A stretch of 8,769 nt of DNA, taken from NCBI GenBank assembly GCA_003978075.1, contig QOAM01000069.1:1-8769 (forward strand). The letters are read 5' to 3'. The notes beneath the pieces were generated by a model that had not been told where the DNA came from, did no database searches, and was given only the letters and a program-made list of their open reading frames with translations. A program made the position numbers and the translations under genes. Shown one piece after another: positions 6,380-8,769 of the stretch. The DNA is from Thermodesulfatator sp. GTDB lineage: Bacteria > Desulfobacterota > Thermodesulfobacteria > Thermodesulfobacteriales > Thermodesulfobacteriaceae. Within the stretch, counting starts at the first letter, position 1, and each line of letters opens with the position of its first letter.

Positions 6380-7540
6380 CTAGGCTCCCTGGACGCGATC
6401 TCCTTCACGCAGCCCCAGAGGAGGACGGACCACCACGCGCTCTCCGGCCCGGACCCCAGAGAGGATCTCCACCACCGCCTCACACTCCTTAGCCGGACAG
6501 GCCGGAAGAAGTTCTCCACTCCGGCGGAAAAAGGTCTTGCCGATACGGACCACCCGGAGGACGACGCGCCCCTCTTTGCCCACCACGAAAAGGGCCTTAA
6601 AACCCCCTCGATCCACTAGGGCTGTCTGGGGAACGAAAAGCCCCCGCCTTTTTCCCACCGGGAAAAACACCCGGGCGTAACTTCCGGAGGGCAAGGAAAA
6701 ATCCGCCGGGAGATCGGCCTTGACGGTGAAGGTGCGGCTCTGGGGATTCACCGCCGGCACCACCTCCGTGACCTTAAGGGAGAGAGAAAGCCCGGCTGAG
6801 GGAAAGGTGGCCACTATCTTTAGCCCCGGGGAAGCCTTCCCGTAGAGGGCCTCTTCCACCTGGAAGACCAGACGTTTACCCGCCTGGGCGCTTTCTACTT
6901 CGAGGAGAGGTTCTCCGGGTCCCACAAAGCTTCCGGCATCCACCCATTTACGCACCACTCTTCCAGAGAAAGGGGCCCGGATCACCGTATAAGGCAGGAG
7001 GCTGCGGACCTGATTTAACTGGGCCTCGACCTCTTTGATGCGGGCTTCCAGGGCCTTTTTTTGGGAGGAAAGGGCCTCATACTCGGACTTTTTGGCCTCG
7101 AATTCCTCCGCGGTGGCCGCCTCTTCTTGATAGAGCCTCTTAAAGCGGTGATATTCCGCTTCGGCGAAACGCAGGCGGGCCGAGACCGCGGAAAGCTCCC
7201 CGGCCAAGGCCTCTCGGGCCTGGGAGAGGGCCTGAAGCCTCTCCCGGATCTCCCGGTCGTCGAGTCGGAGGAGGAGCTCCCCTTGGCGCACCCGGTCGCC
7301 CTCAGCCACTCGTACCTCCTCCACAAAGCCCGCCACCTTAGAAGAGAGCCGGGCCCTTTTCTTGGGCTCCACCGTGCCTGGAAGTTCCCGGTAGAGGGTG
7401 ACCTCTTCTTTCTGGAGGATCAAGGTCTGGACCTTGACCGTGTGTCCGGGGCGGAGGGCCTTCTTTTTCGGGCCCTCTTTTCCGCAAGCGGTAAAGGCCA
7501 GCAACAGGGCCAGGACCAGGAATCTCTTAAGGTTTTTCAT
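6380..7540 (-). CDS. RND periplasmic adaptor, lipoprotein (membrane fusion protein)
   Basis: This 386-residue adaptor (AcrA/HlyD family) bridges the permease and the outer-membrane channel. A lipoprotein signal ends in AFTAC with Cys19 as the lipidated residue, so it should be anchored in a membrane facing the periplasm. Domains in order: first half of the lipoyl domain (about 66-94, GFVEEVRVAEGDRVRQG), alpha-helical hairpin (95-182), second lipoyl half (188-215, RAPFSGRVV), beta-barrel (about 222-295, including NPQSRTFTVKADLP) and membrane-proximal domain (300-386). The hairpin tip keeps the TolC-docking pattern R132-x3-L136-x6-T143, with Thr in place of the usual Ser. An unusual segment at about 339-355 holds Cys348 and Cys353. 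Length is normal for the family. The start overlaps the end of the TolC-like gene by 14 bases, with a strong Shine-Dalgarno site. It almost certainly partners the permease downstream. Confidence 0.95.
   Translation of the reverse strand: MKNLKRFLVLALLLAFTACGKEGPKKKALRPGHTVKVQTLILQKEEVTLYRELPGTVEPKKRARLSSKVAGFVEEVRVAEGDRVRQGELLLRLDDREIRERLQALSQAREALAGELSAVSARLRFAEAEYHRFKRLYQEEAATAEEFEAKKSEYEALSSQKKALEARIKEVEAQLNQVRSLLPYTVIRAPFSGRVVRKWVDAGSFVGPGEPLLEVESAQAGKRLVFQVEEALYGKASPGLKIVATFPSAGLSLSLKVTEVVPAVNPQSRTFTVKADLPADFSLPSGSYARVFFPVGKRRGLFVPQTALVDRGGFKALFVVGKEGRVVLRVVRIGKTFFRRSGELLPACPAKECEAVVEILSGVRAGERVVVRPPLGLREGDRVQGA
6385..6390 (-). promoter_or_regulatory. Shine-Dalgarno site of the RND permease, inside the adaptor gene
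   Basis: AGGGAG on the minus strand ends eight bases before the ATG at 6376 and lies within the last codons of the adaptor gene. With a 3-base intergenic gap, this arrangement favours translational coupling of adaptor and permease. Confidence 0.6.
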
Positions 7541-8769
7541 GACAGGCCTCCCCGGGAGACAACTTCTGACCCATCAGGCCCGCCACAAACCGCAGTCTGG
7601 CAGCGGCGATCCGCAGGTCGTAAAGGGCTTGCAGGTGCATGAGGCGAGCCCGCTTGAGGGCCGTTTCCGCCTCCTGGAGTTCCACCAGCAGGGCCAACCC
7701 GGCCTGATAGCGCTTTTGCAGGAGACGCAGGCCTTCCCGGGCCTCGGACACGGACTTTGCGGTGACCTCCACCTGCTTGCGGGCCGTGGCCAGGGCAGAA
7801 AGGGCCTCGACCACCTGATGGGTTACCTCTCGCTGATACTGGCGCAGGCGGGACTGGGCAGCCAGCAGCTGGGCCCGGGCCTGAGAAAGGGCGGCCCGGT
7901 CCCGAAACCCTTTAAAAATATTGAAGTTCAGCTCAGCCATCAGGGTGTAGGCCTCGCCGTCGGCCCCTCCGGTGAGGGGATCCTCGGCGTTGGTCTCATA
8001 AACGCCCTTAAGGTTCAAGGAGGGTAGGAAGCGCCAGCGGGCCTCCTTTACCGCCAGGTGCGCCTGGCGCACCCGGGCCTCCTCCACCTTTAAGTCCGGT
8101 CGAAGCCTTCGGGCCGCACAGAACCATAACTCCGGTTTCCCTCGCGGTGCCTCGAAGGAGGAAGGCTTCTCAAGCCCCCAGGAGGTCTCAAGCGGCACTC
8201 CCAGGACCAAGTTCAAGGCCGAAAGGGCCACCCGTAAATCGTGCCGCCCGGCCTCCAGCTCCTTTTCCTGACGGGCCAGAAAGACCTCAGCCTCTAGGAG
8301 ATCCGACTTCAGGGCCCGTCCGGCCCGAAAGCGGTTTTCCACCACCTTGAGGTTTTCCCGGGCCGTGCGCACCGCCTCCTCCAGGACCCGCACCCGGTCT
8401 TCCGCCAGAAGGGCGGTAAGATAGGCCCTCTCCACCTCAAAGAGCACCCGCTGCCTCACGGCCTCTAGGTAGTTCTGGGCCTGATCGAGGGCGATCCGGG
8501 CCCGCCGCAAGCCCAGGATCTCCCGCCCCTGATTGAAGATGGGCTGAGTGAGGACAAACTGGGTCTGCCAATTGGTGTAGTCCGCTGGATGGTTCAGGTG
8601 GTCCAGGAGAAAGTCCTCGGCCTTGAAGTTCTTTTGGGCCAGCTTGTAGGAGAAGACCTGTACCGGGCTATCCGTGCGGGCGTAGACTAGACGCAGATCT
8701 ATCCGGGGGAGGAAGGCCCCACGGGCCTCTCGGACCCCGGCCCGGGCCGCAGCCACTTCCTGCCGGGCA
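7527..8769 (-). CDS. TolC-family outer-membrane efflux protein, N-terminus cut by window edge
   Basis: This is an outer-membrane factor of the OEP (TolC/OprM) family. The trimer forms a beta-barrel in the outer membrane and a long alpha-helical tunnel in the periplasm that receives substrate from the adaptor-permease pair. The frame is open to the right edge, reading ARQEV before the GTG at 8756, so that GTG is an internal Val. The signal peptide and a few tens of residues are missing. Numbering from 8756, two OEP repeats are visible. The first covers about 1-190, with FLPRIDL, then a barrel stretch ending FVLTQPIFNQG, then helices with NRFRAGRALKSDLLEAE. The second covers about 205-400, with FLPSLNL, LNFNIFKGF and RYQAGLALLVELQEAE. 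The paired repeats are diagnostic. The 3' end overlaps the adaptor start by 14 bases in another frame. This is the first visible gene of the operon; any promoter lies outside the window. Confidence 0.94.
   Translation of the reverse strand, partial: ARQEVAAARAGVREARGAFLPRIDLRLVYARTDSPVQVFSYKLAQKNFKAEDFLLDHLNHPADYTNWQTQFVLTQPIFNQGREILGLRRARIALDQAQNYLEAVRQRVLFEVERAYLTALLAEDRVRVLEEAVRTARENLKVVENRFRAGRALKSDLLEAEVFLARQEKELEAGRHDLRVALSALNLVLGVPLETSWGLEKPSSFEAPRGKPELWFCAARRLRPDLKVEEARVRQAHLAVKEARWRFLPSLNLKGVYETNAEDPLTGGADGEAYTLMAELNFNIFKGFRDRAALSQARAQLLAAQSRLRQYQREVTHQVVEALSALATARKQVEVTAKSVSEAREGLRLLQKRYQAGLALLVELQEAETALKRARLMHLQALYDLRIAAARLRFVAGLMGQKLSPGEACHEKP
7547..7553 (-). promoter_or_regulatory. 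Shine-Dalgarno site of the adaptor gene, inside the TolC-like gene
   Basis: GGGGAGG on the minus strand lies six bases before the ATG at 7540, within the coding sequence of the TolC-like gene. It supports this start, which also places a full lipoprotein signal at the N-terminus. Confidence 0.7.

Noticed and set aside
5735..6619. 294-residue open frame on the plus strand across the permease and adaptor
   Set aside because: It is antisense to two certain genes and crosses their junction. It shows the same His/Gly/Asp-rich shadow composition.
8754..8756. GTG at 8756 as true start of the TolC-like gene
   Set aside because: The frame continues to the window edge with plausible helix sequence (ARQEV), and no signal peptide follows the GTG.

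Overview
The window is an efflux locus from a Gram-negative (diderm) bacterium. The DNA is GC-rich, with a strong preference for G or C at third codon positions and Arg/Glu/Leu-rich proteins. An outer-membrane TolC-type protein, a lipoprotein adaptor and RND permeases together require two membranes. The composition and the style of the TolC-like protein are compatible with a thermophilic Thermodesulfobacteriota-type organism, but this is a guess from memory. The sequence has no marker gene that fixes the taxon.

Layout, left to right. Bases 1 to about 59 are almost pure C, with no A or T, and look like an assembly or sequencing artefact at a contig end. From about 61 to 2406 (+) runs the C-terminal three quarters of an HAE-type RND permease whose N-terminus is missing. 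It converges on a small metallophosphoesterase of the YfcE/MJ0936 type (2429-2923, -). Only 22 bases separate the two genes, and these hold a hairpin that probably acts as a terminator. A gene-free stretch (2924-3166) with several small inverted repeats follows.

The right 5.6 kb is one minus-strand operon, transcribed from the right edge leftwards: TolC-like outer-membrane channel (partial, 8769-7527), lipoprotein periplasmic adaptor (7540-6380) and a complete 1069-residue RND permease (6376-3167). The first two genes overlap by 14 bases and the last two are 3 bases apart, so translation is probably coupled. Together they encode all three parts of a tripartite efflux pump: proton-driven inner-membrane permease, adaptor with a TolC-docking hairpin, and outer-membrane duct. 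The substrate cannot be read from the sequence.

The two permeases belong to different subclasses. The left one has Asn where AcrB has the proton-relay Lys940. The right one has Arg there, plus an extra Asp in transmembrane helix 4. The other points worth a second look are a two-cysteine insertion near the C-terminus of the adaptor and a row of evenly spaced tryptophans just before transmembrane helix 8 of the right permease. I see no mobile element, CRISPR array, tRNA or rRNA, and no clear sign of an undescribed system. This is mainly an ordinary efflux region with some unusual details.
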